Assembly: GCF_002812985.1 (NCBI RefSeq)
Contig: NZ_PGCP01000004.1
Coordinates: 124,001-188,000, forward strand
Reading direction: 5' to 3'
Origin: Aeromonas lusitana
GTDB lineage: Bacteria > Pseudomonadota > Gammaproteobacteria > Enterobacterales > Aeromonadaceae
DNA: 64,000 nucleotides
Below, in pieces: positions 1 through 7,928 of the stretch. The translations under genes were made by a program, and so were the position numbers. Position 1 is the stretch's first letter; every line of letters begins with the position of its first letter. The notes below the pieces were generated by a model. The model saw only the letters and a program-made list of their open reading frames with translations. It was not told the DNA's origin and searched no databases.

Positions 1-1
1 C

Positions 2-82
2 GGCAACCAGCTGGTACCGGGTGCCCTCTCCTATGAGCAGCTGGATCAGCTGGTGAAAACCGAACTGGCCAAGTTGGGATAA
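2..82 (+). CDS. scsC: ScsC-like thioredoxin-fold protein, C-terminal end only
   Basis: Only the last 26 codons are inside the window; the gene begins upstream. The reading frame ends in TAA at 80-82, three bases before the next start. The tail (PGALSYEQLDQLV) has the usual end of DsbA/DsbC-like thiol oxidoreductases, where a Gly-Ala turn leads into a last helix. It is called scsC because scsD follows directly and the two normally share the Scs copper-sensitivity suppressor operon. The fragment alone could not distinguish ScsC from another DsbA-type protein. Confidence 0.55.
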   Translation, partial: GNQLVPGALSYEQLDQLVKTELAKLG

Positions 83-85
83 CCC

Positions 86-610
86 ATGACAGAGGCTGTT
101 GTATCCAAGGCGCCCCGCTGGAAACGCTGGGGCAAGGAGGCGCTCTGGCTGCTGTTGATGGCGCTGGTCGTCTCCACCCTGCTGGATCTGTGGCGCGGCC
201 CGACCTTGCCCGCCGGGGCCATGGAAGCCCCCTTCACCCTGCAAGATGACACGCGCACCAGTCTCGCCGAGCTGAGTCGGGACCAGCCGCTCTTGGTCTA
301 CTACTGGGCCAGCTGGTGCGGTGTGTGCCGCTTCACCACGCCAACGGTGGAGCAGCTATGGCAAGAGGGGGAAAACGTGCTGACGGTGGCGCTGCGCTCC
401 GGCAACAACGCCCAGTTGCAGTTAGGCATGAGCAAGAAGGGCTTGAGCTTTCCCACCCACAACGATGAGCAGGGCAATCTCGCCGCCCGGTGGCAGGTCG
501 GCGTCACCCCGACCTTCCTCATCATCAAGGATGGCAAGCTGACAAGCAGCACTACCGGCTGGAGCAGCCGCTGGGGACTGAAACTCAGGCTGCTGTGGGC
601 GAGCTGGTAA
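86..610 (+). CDS. scsD: ScsD-like membrane-anchored protein disulfide oxidoreductase
   Basis: A 174-residue thioredoxin-like protein, predicted to be anchored in the inner membrane and to face the periplasm. Residues about 18-36 form one hydrophobic anchor. The active site WCGVC puts the catalytic cysteines at 78 and 81, and the cis-proline is in GVTPTF (Pro142). Length and architecture match ScsD/TlpA-like reductases, which handle thiols damaged by copper or oxidants. The ATG follows the upstream stop by three bases, so the genes are co-transcribed and probably translationally coupled. A strong terminator follows. CcmG/ResA would be the alternative family, but no cytochrome c maturation genes are nearby. 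Confidence 0.8.
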   Translation: MTEAVVSKAPRWKRWGKEALWLLLMALVVSTLLDLWRGPTLPAGAMEAPFTLQDDTRTSLAELSRDQPLLVYYWASWCGVCRFTTPTVEQLWQEGENVLTVALRSGNNAQLQLGMSKKGLSFPTHNDEQGNLAARWQVGVTPTFLIIKDGKLTSSTTGWSSRWGLKLRLLWASW

Positions 611-634
611 TGCGCCCGCAGATCCCGCAATGAC

Positions 635-666
635 AAGAGCCCGGTCACAAGACCGGGCTCTTTTTT
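635..666. terminator. Bidirectional intrinsic terminator between scsD and the EF-hand gene
   Basis: A perfect 10-bp stem (637-646 with 651-660), ACAA loop, then TTTTTT on the plus strand and an A run on the other side. It lies between convergent genes. Confidence 0.85.
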
Positions 667-696
667 ATGGCATGGAATGGGCGGCACAAACGCCGT

Positions 697-1107
697 CTAT
701 TGCGTGGACTCCATCACCCGCTTCTCCAGATTGGCCTTGATGTCAGCCCGCTCGCTCTCGCCAATCACCCCATCCCCGTTCTTGTCCAGCCGCTCGAAGA
801 TCTTCTCCTGGCGCGCCATGAACTGCGCCTTGGTGGTATCCCCTCTCGGCTTGAGGTGACTCATCCGCTCGGGCACAGGCTTGCCCGCCTGCTTGATCAC
901 CTCTTCCACCTTGGCCAGGGTTGCCTCCTTCTCGGCGACCGAGAGCACACCATCCCCGTTCTTGTCCTGCATGGCGAAGCGTTGCTCGGCCCGCTCCATG
1001 AACTGCCCCTTGGTGATGTCGCCTATCATGGGGACGACCGGCAGCGAATCGACGGCGAAGGCGACACTGCTCACGAGCGCGAGGGAGAGAAGACAAGGTT
1101 TGAACAT
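697..1107 (-). CDS. Secreted EF-hand protein, predicted calcium binding
   Basis: 136 residues with a clear Sec signal peptide (cleavage near AFA-VDS, residue 18), so probably periplasmic. Two canonical EF-hand loops are visible, DKNGDGVLSVAE (48-59) and DKNGDGVIGESE (108-119), with Asp, Asn, Asp and a final Glu at the calcium-coordinating positions. The mature protein looks like an internal duplication: each half has a GD-x-TK-x-QFM-x-R segment about 20 residues before its loop. The gene stands alone, convergent with scsD. Calcium binding is inferred from the loops. The partner and role are unknown; sensor or buffer are both possible. Confidence 0.8.
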   Translation of the reverse strand: MFKPCLLSLALVSSVAFAVDSLPVVPMIGDITKGQFMERAEQRFAMQDKNGDGVLSVAEKEATLAKVEEVIKQAGKPVPERMSHLKPRGDTTKAQFMARQEKIFERLDKNGDGVIGESERADIKANLEKRVMESTQ

Positions 1108-1434
1108 GCTGATGATTCCTTATGCTGACCCGTTCTGACGGTGCCTGATGGATGCCGATCGAGCCGTGACGCCGGCCGATCCCTGCGGTTGGGCAACGTG
1201 GTGGCGAAAGAGTTCCAGCCCGTCACCCCTTCTGCCAGTGTAGCTCCGCTGGCGGGCACGGCGCCGGATCCCGCGCCAACTCCCGTTTGGCTTCTTTTCG
1301 CGCAAGGTGGCGGCACTTTCATGGCGGCGGCGCTTTGTTTCCGTTAAAATGACGGGTTTTTACCGTGCCTGGTTCCCCAAGCCCTCCGGCGCCAGCATTG
1401 TGACTCTGATGATGCCAGTGATGCAGGATCTGCC
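1108..1434. other. Intergenic region between divergent genes
   Basis: 327 bases between the divergent EF-hand and J-domain genes; it should hold both promoters. A TAAAAT hexamer at 1345-1350 could be a -10 element for the J-domain operon, but I see no well-spaced -35. Short open frames here lack ribosome binding sites and I do not accept them as genes. Confidence 0.4.
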
Positions 1435-1719
1435 ATGAACAACTACTTTCGGGTGCTGGGCGTCAAGTCCAACGCCAGCGAAAACGACATCAAGAAAGCC
1501 TATCGACGGCTCTCCAACCAGTACCACCCCGACAAGCTGATCGGGGCGAGTGAAGAACAACAAGAGCAGGCAGCCATCCGGCTGCATCAGGTGAAGAAGG
1601 CCTATGAAGTGCTTTCCGATCCCAAGGCGCGCGCCGCTTTTATCAAAGATTTCAACAACGTCATCGTGACCGATCCCGCTGCTGCCATGCAGGAGATGTG
1701 GGACCAATTCTACCCCTGA
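1435..1719 (+). CDS. Small J-domain (DnaJ-like) co-chaperone
   Basis: 94 residues, nearly all one J-domain. YFRVLGV opens helix I, the HPD motif is at 31-33 (YHPDK), and [16 protein letters not shown] closes helices III-IV. The HPD motif is required to stimulate the ATPase of DnaK-type Hsp70s. There is no Gly/Phe region, zinc finger or client-binding domain as in DnaJ, and no membrane segment as in DjlA, so this is a type III J-protein. A short tail (residues 75-94) may dock a partner. It starts a four-gene operon; the next gene begins seven bases later. Clients are probably set by the co-encoded proteins (inference). Confidence 0.9.
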   Translation: MNNYFRVLGVKSNASENDIKKAYRRLSNQYHPDKLIGASEEQQEQAAIRLHQVKKAYEVLSDPKARAAFIKDFNNVIVTDPAAAMQEMWDQFYP

Positions 1720-1726
1720 GGCTGAT

Positions 1727-2257
1727 ATGCAAAAAAAATGGGACCAGGCGCGGCTCAAGGCGCTGCAAAGCGATGCCGGCGAAAACATCGAATCCTACCG
1801 GGATCAGGATCAGCCCAAGGCGCTGGAACAGTTCACCGGCAAGATGAAGGCCCTGCTGCTGGCGGATATCAGCATGCTGGAGTTCATGCCCGAATACCTG
1901 CCGCTGGCCCTCTATGGCCGGGTGCAGTTTCCCCCCAAGGCCAAGGCGCTGTGGAGCGGCTGGCTCGGTAGCGGCCTCCAGCCCTCCTGGGACGAGTTCA
2001 AGGTGTCAGTGGCGTTCAACAATGCCGACCTGCCCCTGGTCAAGGCGGTGCGGGCCCAGAGCGAGGAGCAGCTCATCGAGGCCTGCGCCGTGGTCTATCT
2101 GCTGGACAACCCCATGCCCCGCGGCGGCCGTCATGCCGATGATGACTATGAGCTGCGCGACGAGGATGACGAGGACGGGGAAGATGCCGACGCCGACTAC
2201 CATGGTGGTGATGGAGAGGAAGACGATCGGGACATGTACGACGAAGTGCGTTTCTAA
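1727..2257 (+). CDS. Conserved hypothetical with very acidic C-terminal tail (J-domain operon)
   Basis: 176 residues that I do not recognise. Residues 1-130 look like a compact, mostly helical domain with no signal peptide or transmembrane segment. Residues about 137-172 are almost entirely Asp and Glu with some Gly and Tyr, ending in DEVRF. The ATG has GAGG eight bases upstream and follows the J-domain stop by seven bases. The acidic tail could mimic nucleic acid, bind cations or present a chaperone-docking end. None of these can be told apart from sequence alone. Confidence 0.75.
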   Translation: MQKKWDQARLKALQSDAGENIESYRDQDQPKALEQFTGKMKALLLADISMLEFMPEYLPLALYGRVQFPPKAKALWSGWLGSGLQPSWDEFKVSVAFNNADLPLVKAVRAQSEEQLIEACAVVYLLDNPMPRGGRHADDDYELRDEDDEDGEDADADYHGGDGEEDDRDMYDEVRF

Positions 2258-2281
2258 TTGGGGCCAGCAGTGGATAAGAGC

Positions 2282-3049
2282 ATGAGCAATAGTCTGATAG
2301 AAATTACCGCCATCGAGATCAAAGAGCTGGCGGTGATCGAGCCGAAACAGGCCAGCGAGAAGTTCGAGCTGATCGCCAAGACCATGTCCGACGAGCAGTT
2401 GGCCGAAGTCATTGAAAACATTGATATCGTCACCCTGACCCAGATCAATGGCCAGCACGACATCTCTTTCCCGTCCATCATCTCCGAGCTGATGACCCCG
2501 GAGCGGATCCGCGACATCGTCTGCCAGCAGCCCCTCTACTGGGAAGAGGCTATCAAGAACAACGCCGACGAGCTGCAGCAGCACACCTTCGATTTCCTCA
2601 ACTACCTGATCCGCACCCAGGACAGCGAGGCCAAGCAGCGGGAGATCCTGGAGTGCATCGCCGAGGATCCGGCCGGTCTTTTCTACCTCGCCATCCCCTT
2701 CATCGAGTTCTATCGCGGCGATCGCTACGAGGATGACGAAGGCTATCGCGACGTGCTGCACGCCGAGGAGGAAGATCTCGAGGAGTCCCTGCGCTACAGC
2801 GAGCGCCAGCAGGCCGAGGGCACCCACGACTACTCCCTGGATGACCCGCGCAGCCTGTTGATGCTCATTCGCGAGCAGGCCCCCGAGGTGGAGAAAGCCA
2901 TCAAGTCCCTGCTGCGCAATGAGCACTCCTCCTGGGATGGCATCATCAACAAGTTCGCCGCCGAACTGGTGATGCAGGCCAAGGAGAAGAACAAGGTCGA
3001 GGAAGACGAGTACGGCGACGTCGACGACATGTTCAGCTTCCTGGATTGA
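2282..3049 (+). CDS. Conserved hypothetical acidic helical protein (J-domain operon)
   Basis: 255 residues from ATG 2282. GTG 2270 and TTG 2258 are in-frame alternatives, and the region lacks a clear Shine-Dalgarno to decide. The protein is cytoplasmic and predicted mostly helical. It has an acidic stretch near residues 150-170 (EEEDLEESL) and an acidic end (DEYGDVDDMFSFLD). Like its upstream neighbour it ends with acidic residues around aromatic ones, which may be a shared docking tail (inference). No enzymatic motif is visible. It lies between the acidic hypothetical and the 295-residue hypothetical with short spacers. Confidence 0.7.
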   Translation: MSNSLIEITAIEIKELAVIEPKQASEKFELIAKTMSDEQLAEVIENIDIVTLTQINGQHDISFPSIISELMTPERIRDIVCQQPLYWEEAIKNNADELQQHTFDFLNYLIRTQDSEAKQREILECIAEDPAGLFYLAIPFIEFYRGDRYEDDEGYRDVLHAEEEDLEESLRYSERQQAEGTHDYSLDDPRSLLMLIREQAPEVEKAIKSLLRNEHSSWDGIINKFAAELVMQAKEKNKVEEDEYGDVDDMFSFLD

Positions 3050-3060
3050 GGTAGAGAGTC

Positions 3061-3948
3061 ATGCAACTAGTCATCCGCGAGGCCAATGAAGGCCCCTTCC
3101 TCAGCCAGGTGTTGCGCTTCGGTCGCGACAACGAACGCCTGAGCTCCCAACAGCTTGCCGCCATCAAGGGCAAGGCTGTGCTGATGAGCCTGAAATTCGC
3201 CGACAAGTACTACAACAAGTACAAGATGCACCTGCTGGAGCAGGCCGCCCACGACGTCATCGGCGTGGTCAGCCTGGGGCTGCAGGAGCTCTCCCAGCGG
3301 GATACCGCCAAGGCGCTGGCCCTGTTGCAGGCGCCGGAAGGGCCCATCAAGCCGTTCCAGAAGGGCTGGTCCATGCTCATCTCCGTCAGCCCCAAGCAGA
3401 CGGGCAACAGCCTCTACGGCGACGTGGACGCGCGGCTCCTGGACAAGATCTCCAGCCCGCCGGACGTGGAGGAGTGGCAAGGTTGGCAGGAGTATGAAAA
3501 AGCGCTGACCGAGCACAACAAGACCCGGCTGATGGGTCTGCTGGACAGCCACTTCTTCGCCTATGACAACGATCACCCCACCATGGAGGACAAGCTGGCG
3601 GAGGCCCTGCTCTATCGCATCCTGTGCGGCGCCGGTTTGAAGGTGAAACAGGATCTAAAACGTCGTCTTTCACGGGATGTCGTGCTGCAAGATGCCTGGT
3701 TTGACAAGGATCATATCGCCGTCCAGCTCGAACACCTGCTCGGTGAGCTGCCCGCCGACATGGCGACCGCCCTGCGCCAGGAGTTGAGCCCGGGTTTCGT
3801 GCCCAACCTGCTGCATACCCTGAGCTTTGTGCGCCAGTACCAGCAGTTACAGCAAGAGAACGCCTCGCCGGAGAAGCTCGACAACATGGAGATGCGCGCC
3901 GGTCTCAAGCACCCACTGCTCGGCTGGCCCCTCTACCACGACTTCTGA
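3061..3948 (+). CDS. Conserved hypothetical, last gene of the J-domain operon
   Basis: 295 residues, no family recognised. It is soluble and mostly helical, without signal peptide, transmembrane segment or known catalytic motif. It starts 11 bases after the previous stop, behind GAGGTAGAG, a good ribosome binding site. A UUCG-loop terminator shortly after the stop ends the operon. Being co-transcribed with a J-domain protein suggests a chaperone client, adaptor or complex partner; that is inference from position only. Confidence 0.75.
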   Translation: MQLVIREANEGPFLSQVLRFGRDNERLSSQQLAAIKGKAVLMSLKFADKYYNKYKMHLLEQAAHDVIGVVSLGLQELSQRDTAKALALLQAPEGPIKPFQKGWSMLISVSPKQTGNSLYGDVDARLLDKISSPPDVEEWQGWQEYEKALTEHNKTRLMGLLDSHFFAYDNDHPTMEDKLAEALLYRILCGAGLKVKQDLKRRLSRDVVLQDAWFDKDHIAVQLEHLLGELPADMATALRQELSPGFVPNLLHTLSFVRQYQQLQQENASPEKLDNMEMRAGLKHPLLGWPLYHDF

Positions 3949-4448
3949 TCCCGTCTGTGGTTCGCACTCCTTATCCAACGCCCGGTTCGCCGGGCGTTCT
4001 GTTATCCGCGCCTGGGCCACGGCAAAGCGGCACCATTATTCAGACAGTGATATTCGGATAGTTATGCACTCCGGCGGGTAAAACGCCCGGACAGCGCACT
4101 CCCCTTTCCCCCGCATCCCTGACAGCAATACTATGGCGAGGGTGACAGGGATCTCGCCTTCCTGAGTCAACGGGTGCCGAACAGCCATCAATTGAGTCGA
4201 GCTGGCACCATCCTCACCCACCAGAGCGTTACCAACACGCAACAACAAGCAGAATAGATAGTCAGATTAAGTTAATAAAAATAAATTAATTGCGCTCGAT
4301 TAAATTTTGGGTCTGGCTATTTGCCCGGACTGGTCGCTAAATGGCCGACCAGCCTTGCAAGCCGCATGGACGCGCGACAGGCTGGCCGGCAACAGACCGG
4401 TACGCTCTCAGGATGAGTTGTGACTTTCCCTCTCACAGGAGACAAACC
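3949..4448. other. Long intergenic region before the POT transporter
   Basis: 500 bases. The first part holds the terminator of the J-domain operon. About 4255-4315 is a distinct AT-rich patch that probably contains the transporter promoter. I see no credible gene; the open frame on the minus strand around 4036-4248 lacks a ribosome binding site and family signals. Confidence 0.4.
3977..4002 (+). terminator. Intrinsic terminator of the J-domain operon
   Basis: A 9-bp stem (3977-3985 with 3990-3998) closed by a TTCG tetraloop, 28 bases after the last stop. The T-rich run after it is short. Confidence 0.65.
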
Positions 4449-5939
4449 GTGAGCGCTTCGATTCCAGCTTCTCATCACGCCAGCGTCCCCCCGGGCTCGG
4501 GTGCCCTGTTCTTTATCCAGACCTTCGCCACCTTGGGCTTTGCCGTGCTCTACTCCACCCTGGTGCTCTACGCCACCAAGCGGCTCGGCTTCAGCGAATC
4601 CCAGGCCAACGCCATGATGGGGATCTTCGGCGCCTTCAACTACGGGTTGCACCTGTTTGGCGGCTACCTCGGCGGGCGCTACCTCAGCAACCGCAACCTG
4701 TTCGTCATGGGCATGGTGTTGCAGGTCATCGGCTGCTACCTCATCGCCGAGATGGGGGTCGATGGCCTCTACTGGGGGCTCGCCATGTTCCTCACCGGCA
4801 GCGGCCTCAACGTCACCTGTCTCAACATGATGCTGACCCAGCGCTTCGCCCCGGACGATCACCACCGCGAGAGCGCCTTCCTCTGGAACTACGCCGGCAT
4901 GAACCTGGGCTTCTTCATCGGCTTCTCGGTGGCGGGCTACTTCCAGCTGACCGAGGACTACCGCACCCTGTTCCTGTTCGCCACCCTAGGCAACGTGCTG
5001 GCCATCATAGCCACCCTCTGCTTCTGGCCCATTCTGGCGGATATCAACACGCCGTTGCGCCACATCAAGGGGCGCGGCTTCTACCTGCGCATGCTCGGCG
5101 GCCTCGCCATCCTGGCCTTGCTGGTGCCAGCCCTGCGCCTGCTGCTGACCCACGCCAGCTTCAGCGGCAGCTTCGTGCTGCTGCTCGGCGCCCTGGTGCT
5201 GGTGCTGCTCTGCGTGATGACGGCGCGCCATCGGGATCCGGCCGAGCGCAGCCGCATGGTGGCCTACCTTATCCTGGCCCTCGGCTCCCTCATCTTCTGG
5301 TCCCTCTACCAGCTGGCGCCCATGGGGCTGATGCTCTTCTCCGAGCACAACATCAACCTCAATGTGTTCGGCTGGCAAGTGGCCCCCCAGTGGATCCAGA
5401 ACATCAACACCCTGGTCATCGTCATCGGCGGCCCCCTGATGGCCCTGCTGTTCAAACGCCTGCGCGAGCAGGGCTGGCGCATCGACATCCCCTCCCAGTT
5501 TGCCGCCTCCCTGTTCTGCATGGGGCTGGGGATGCTGGTGCTGCCGGTGGGCATCCATCTGGCGGGAGCCGACGGCCTGGTCGCCTTCAAATGGATTGCC
5601 ATCAGCTATGTGCTGCAGAGCTTAGGTGAACTGCTTATCTCCCCCATCGGCTACGCCATGATAGGCAAGCTGGCCCCCGCCAGATTGCAGGGGCTGATGA
5701 TGGGCTGCTGGATGATGGTGACCGGCGTCGCCTCCGTGCTGGCGGGCTATGTCTCCGCAGCCATGCCGCAAAACAGCGGCAGCACCCCGGTCGCCACCAA
5801 CCCGGGCTACGGCGCCGTGTTCAATATGCTGGGTTGGGGATCCTTGGCGGGCGGGCTTGTCCTGCTGTTGCTGGTGCCGCGCCTGCGCCTGCTGATCGCC
5901 GCCAGGCTCACCCCCTCGGCCGTGCCCGTCGCCGCCTGA
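4449..5939 (+). CDS. POT/PTR2-like MFS transporter lacking the N-terminal peptide-transport motif
   Basis: 496 residues from GTG 4449, chosen because AGGAGA lies just upstream; longer open frame further upstream has no such site. About 12-14 transmembrane helices. The fold is the proton-dependent oligopeptide transporter family: an NYAGMNLGFF segment in helix 5 matches the family FYxxINxG region, and GELLISPIGYAMIGKLAP matches the conserved helix-10 motif. Helix 1 reads FFIQTFATLGFAVLY where DtpA-type transporters have ExxERFxYY, and the usual helix-4 lysine region reads GSGLNVTC. Proton coupling or substrate may therefore differ. It is monocistronic. The substrate cannot be assigned. Confidence 0.8.
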   Translation: MSASIPASHHASVPPGSGALFFIQTFATLGFAVLYSTLVLYATKRLGFSESQANAMMGIFGAFNYGLHLFGGYLGGRYLSNRNLFVMGMVLQVIGCYLIAEMGVDGLYWGLAMFLTGSGLNVTCLNMMLTQRFAPDDHHRESAFLWNYAGMNLGFFIGFSVAGYFQLTEDYRTLFLFATLGNVLAIIATLCFWPILADINTPLRHIKGRGFYLRMLGGLAILALLVPALRLLLTHASFSGSFVLLLGALVLVLLCVMTARHRDPAERSRMVAYLILALGSLIFWSLYQLAPMGLMLFSEHNINLNVFGWQVAPQWIQNINTLVIVIGGPLMALLFKRLREQGWRIDIPSQFAASLFCMGLGMLVLPVGIHLAGADGLVAFKWIAISYVLQSLGELLISPIGYAMIGKLAPARLQGLMMGCWMMVTGVASVLAGYVSAAMPQNSGSTPVATNPGYGAVFNMLGWGSLAGGLVLLLLVPRLRLLIAARLTPSAVPVAA

Positions 5940-6022
5940 CGGGGATTGGCGTCGCCATCGGCGACCCTAGGCAGCCACTGCGTCATGCAGAAGCCATGCC
6001 GCAGTAATGTCAAAATAATGCA

Positions 6023-6060
6023 GAGGCCCCCGCAACCTTGGGTTGCGGGGGCCTCTCGTT
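6023..6060 (+). terminator. Strong hairpin after the POT transporter gene
   Basis: A perfect 15-bp GC-rich stem (6023-6037 with 6041-6055) with a 3-base loop, followed by CGTTTATT. The T run is weak. It may also act from the other strand on the convergent gene ending at 6192. Confidence 0.65.
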
Positions 6061-6191
6061 TATTGCTCACTCGCTTGCCGTGCTCTCACTGCGGGATGGG
6101 ATGGCACCCTGTCATTCACGCAGCGCCATGCTCGGTCAATCTGAGCGCGGCCCGAGCGTCCTTATAAGGCAAAGCAGCCCGCCGCAGACGC

Positions 6192-6524
6192 TCAGCGGGT
6201 AATAGTCCACATGGCGCTTTCCAGCCCGGTCTCGCGAAAATCGATCACCACGGGATACTCGGCGCCGCAGCCGATCACGGTCCAGCGCTCCTGCCAGTAA
6301 CGGCTACCGGGTTCACCCCGTGAGGGCTCCAACACCACGGGCACGAAGCGCTCCGGCGCCTGACAGCCCTTGGTGGCGACCCAGGCCGCCACGCCCACCA
6401 TGGCATCCTGGATCAACTTCTGGTTGGCCAGGGTGCCTTCTTGTACCGGCGCTGCCGGCTCTGGCGCCTCGGCCTGCGCGCACCAGATCCAGCCGCACAG
6501 CAAGAGGGGGGCATATCTTCTCAT
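6192..6524 (-). CDS. Small secreted hypothetical protein
   Basis: 110 residues from the ATG at 6524, preferred because GGGAG precedes it and the product then begins with a Sec signal peptide (MRRYAPLLLCGWIWCAQA, cleavage near residue 18). The longer upstream frame would bury that signal. The mature part has two cysteines (TKGC and IGC) that could form a periplasmic disulfide, and a C-terminal beta-rich region. No family recognised. The gene stands alone, convergent with the transporter gene. Confidence 0.65.
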   Translation of the reverse strand: MRRYAPLLLCGWIWCAQAEAPEPAAPVQEGTLANQKLIQDAMVGVAAWVATKGCQAPERFVPVVLEPSRGEPGSRYWQERWTVIGCGAEYPVVIDFRETGLESAMWTITR

Positions 6525-6640
6525 CGCATCTCCCGGGGTTGAGACTATCAAAAATGATTCGATTGGGGCTTTCATCATGCCCCGAAACCGTGCCAGAGAG
6601 AAGCCACCATGCTCTCGCCCTCCCACCTGGCCAGGATCTG

Positions 6641-6700
6641 TGCCCTCTCCCTCCCTTTACAGAAAAAGGGAGGGAGAGCTGGGGATCAGGGGGAAGAAGA
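6641..6700. repeat. REP-like palindrome, copy 1
   Basis: CTCTCCCTCCCTTT pairs with AAAGGGAGGGAGAG about an ACAGAA loop, followed by GGGGATCAGGGGG. It shares its C/G-block layout with the copies near 7703 and 7886. It lies between the small secreted gene and the gene at 6818. Confidence 0.6.
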
Positions 6701-6817
6701 AAAGAGGAAAGGGGTCGATCCCCCATGCAGTCGTTACGGCACTACCCCCTAAGCGTCATAGGCCTGTTATTTGTCAGGGTTATAATGGCGCCTTTCCACC
6801 AGCAGCAGGGGCCAGCC

Positions 6818-7099
6818 ATGAGCAGAAAACCCGACCGTATCACCGCCATGCAGCAGATCATCGACGCCGTGAAGCAAGAATTCCCGCTCTACCAGCCGGA
6901 CACCTTCAAATGCGGCCCCGACAACACCTGCATCGGCTGCCCCAAGAAGCTGATGGAGCTGGTGGATACGGATCTTTGCTACTGGCAATATCAGATAGCT
7001 CGCGGCATACCGCCGACCTTCGACCAGCTCTACCGCTTCGGCAAGCTGTGCAGAAACATCCGCCGGGCCCTGGTGCGCAATGGCCGTATCCCAGCCTGA
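6818..7099 (+). CDS. Conserved small cysteine-rich protein
   Basis: 93 residues from ATG 6818, which follows a weak purine-rich GGGGCCAGCC leader; longer in-frame extensions lack support. There are five cysteines (32, 38, 41, 54, 78), three of them in KCGPDNTCIGCPKK, which resembles a metal or Fe-S ligand set. No signal peptide, so cytoplasmic. Lys/Arg-rich C-terminus. I recognise it only as a conserved gammaproteobacterial hypothetical. Metal binding is inference. A TATAAT hexamer lies at 6781-6786, without a well-spaced -35. Confidence 0.65.
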   Translation: MSRKPDRITAMQQIIDAVKQEFPLYQPDTFKCGPDNTCIGCPKKLMELVDTDLCYWQYQIARGIPPTFDQLYRFGKLCRNIRRALVRNGRIPA

Positions 7100-7283
7100 T
7101 GTTTTATAAACAGCTGCCTTATGGTGATTTTACAGATCGTTTCAGCTATCAGGGCGAGGAATACCCTGATGGGATAAGGCAGAGTCGATAGTTTGCAATA
7201 AAACAGGCCGATCTCGGGTCCAGTATCAAGGGCCTCCAAAGCGGCTCACGCTATTCTCATATCTCAATTAAGGAGGACACCCC

Positions 7284-7655
7284 ATGACTCAGGAAAGGAT
7301 CCAGACCCGCTACCCCTTGGGCGGCCCCTTCGCCAGCCAGAGTGAGCTCAAGCAGGCCATCGCCCAAGCCATAGAGGCTCACAAGCAGGACTTCTTCCCC
7401 CTGCTGGAGCGGCTGGTGGATGTGGGAGATACCCGGGTAAACCTCAGCCAGGAGAACCCGCTGCGGGTGCTCAGCATCGAACTCGCTGACGACCGCGAGG
7501 GAGTGGCCCAGATCAACTACGAGTCCAACTTCGCCGAGAGCTGTCTGATCATCAATGAGTACGACCAACACCAGACCAGCCTGCCCTTTAATCTCGACGG
7601 GGATGCGCTTGTCTTCGACGTCGAGCTGCCGATTGCCTGGAATTTCAATAACTGA
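7284..7655 (+). CDS. Conserved hypothetical protein
   Basis: 123 residues, start fixed by an excellent ribosome binding site (AAGGAGG, eight bases before the ATG). Soluble; an N-terminal helical half (residues 15-45) precedes a predicted beta-rich half (residues 55-120) rich in acidic and hydrophobic residues. No catalytic motif and no family recognised. It stands alone between the cysteine-rich gene and a long non-coding stretch. Confidence 0.7.
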   Translation: MTQERIQTRYPLGGPFASQSELKQAIAQAIEAHKQDFFPLLERLVDVGDTRVNLSQENPLRVLSIELADDREGVAQINYESNFAESCLIINEYDQHQTSLPFNLDGDALVFDVELPIAWNFNN

Positions 7656-7702
7656 GATTCAGCGGTGTCATGCCGCCTGGTTGCTACACCCGACCAACCA
7701 AT

Positions 7703-7740
7703 TCCCCTCACCCTGGCCCTCTCCCAAGGGAGAGGGGACC
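7703..7740. repeat. REP-like palindrome, copy 2
   Basis: CCCTCTCCC (7717-7725) pairs with GGGAGAGGG (7728-7736) across AA, preceded by CCCCTCACCCTGG. Same layout as the copies at 6641 and 7886. It may also help terminate the gene ending at 7655. Confidence 0.65.
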
Positions 7741-7885
7741 AGCCCGTGCCAGCCTCCATTCGTGGTAGTCACTCCATACATAAGTGGTTATTCCAGACTG
7801 TCAGACTCCTCCCCCATCTCGCCCTCGTCCAAATAGCAACGTCCAGCCACGCCACCACCATCACCCTGATTAGCTGAGGTCTGAG

Positions 7886-7928
7886 CCCCCTTCTCCCCTT
7901 GCGGGAGAAGGGTCGGGGATGAGGGGGA
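7886..7928. repeat. REP-like palindrome, copy 3
   Basis: CCTTCTCCC pairs with GGGAGAAGG across CTTGC, followed by GTCGGGGATGAGGGGG. In opposite orientation it matches the CCCTCAxCCC block beside copy 2. Confidence 0.65.

Noticed and set aside
1141-1347. A 68-codon frame between the EF-hand and J-domain genes
   Set aside because: Low-complexity Pro/Ala product with no ribosome site.
4036-4248. A 70-codon minus-strand frame upstream of the POT gene
   Set aside because: No Shine-Dalgarno and no recognisable domain; it lies in a probable promoter region.
6781-6786. Perfect TATAAT upstream of the cysteine-rich gene
   Set aside because: No acceptable -35 at 16-18 bases; TTGTCA is only four bases away. 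Not reported as a promoter.
6641-7928. Repeats considered as a CRISPR array
   Set aside because: Only three imperfect palindromes with genes between them and no regular spacers; no cas genes.
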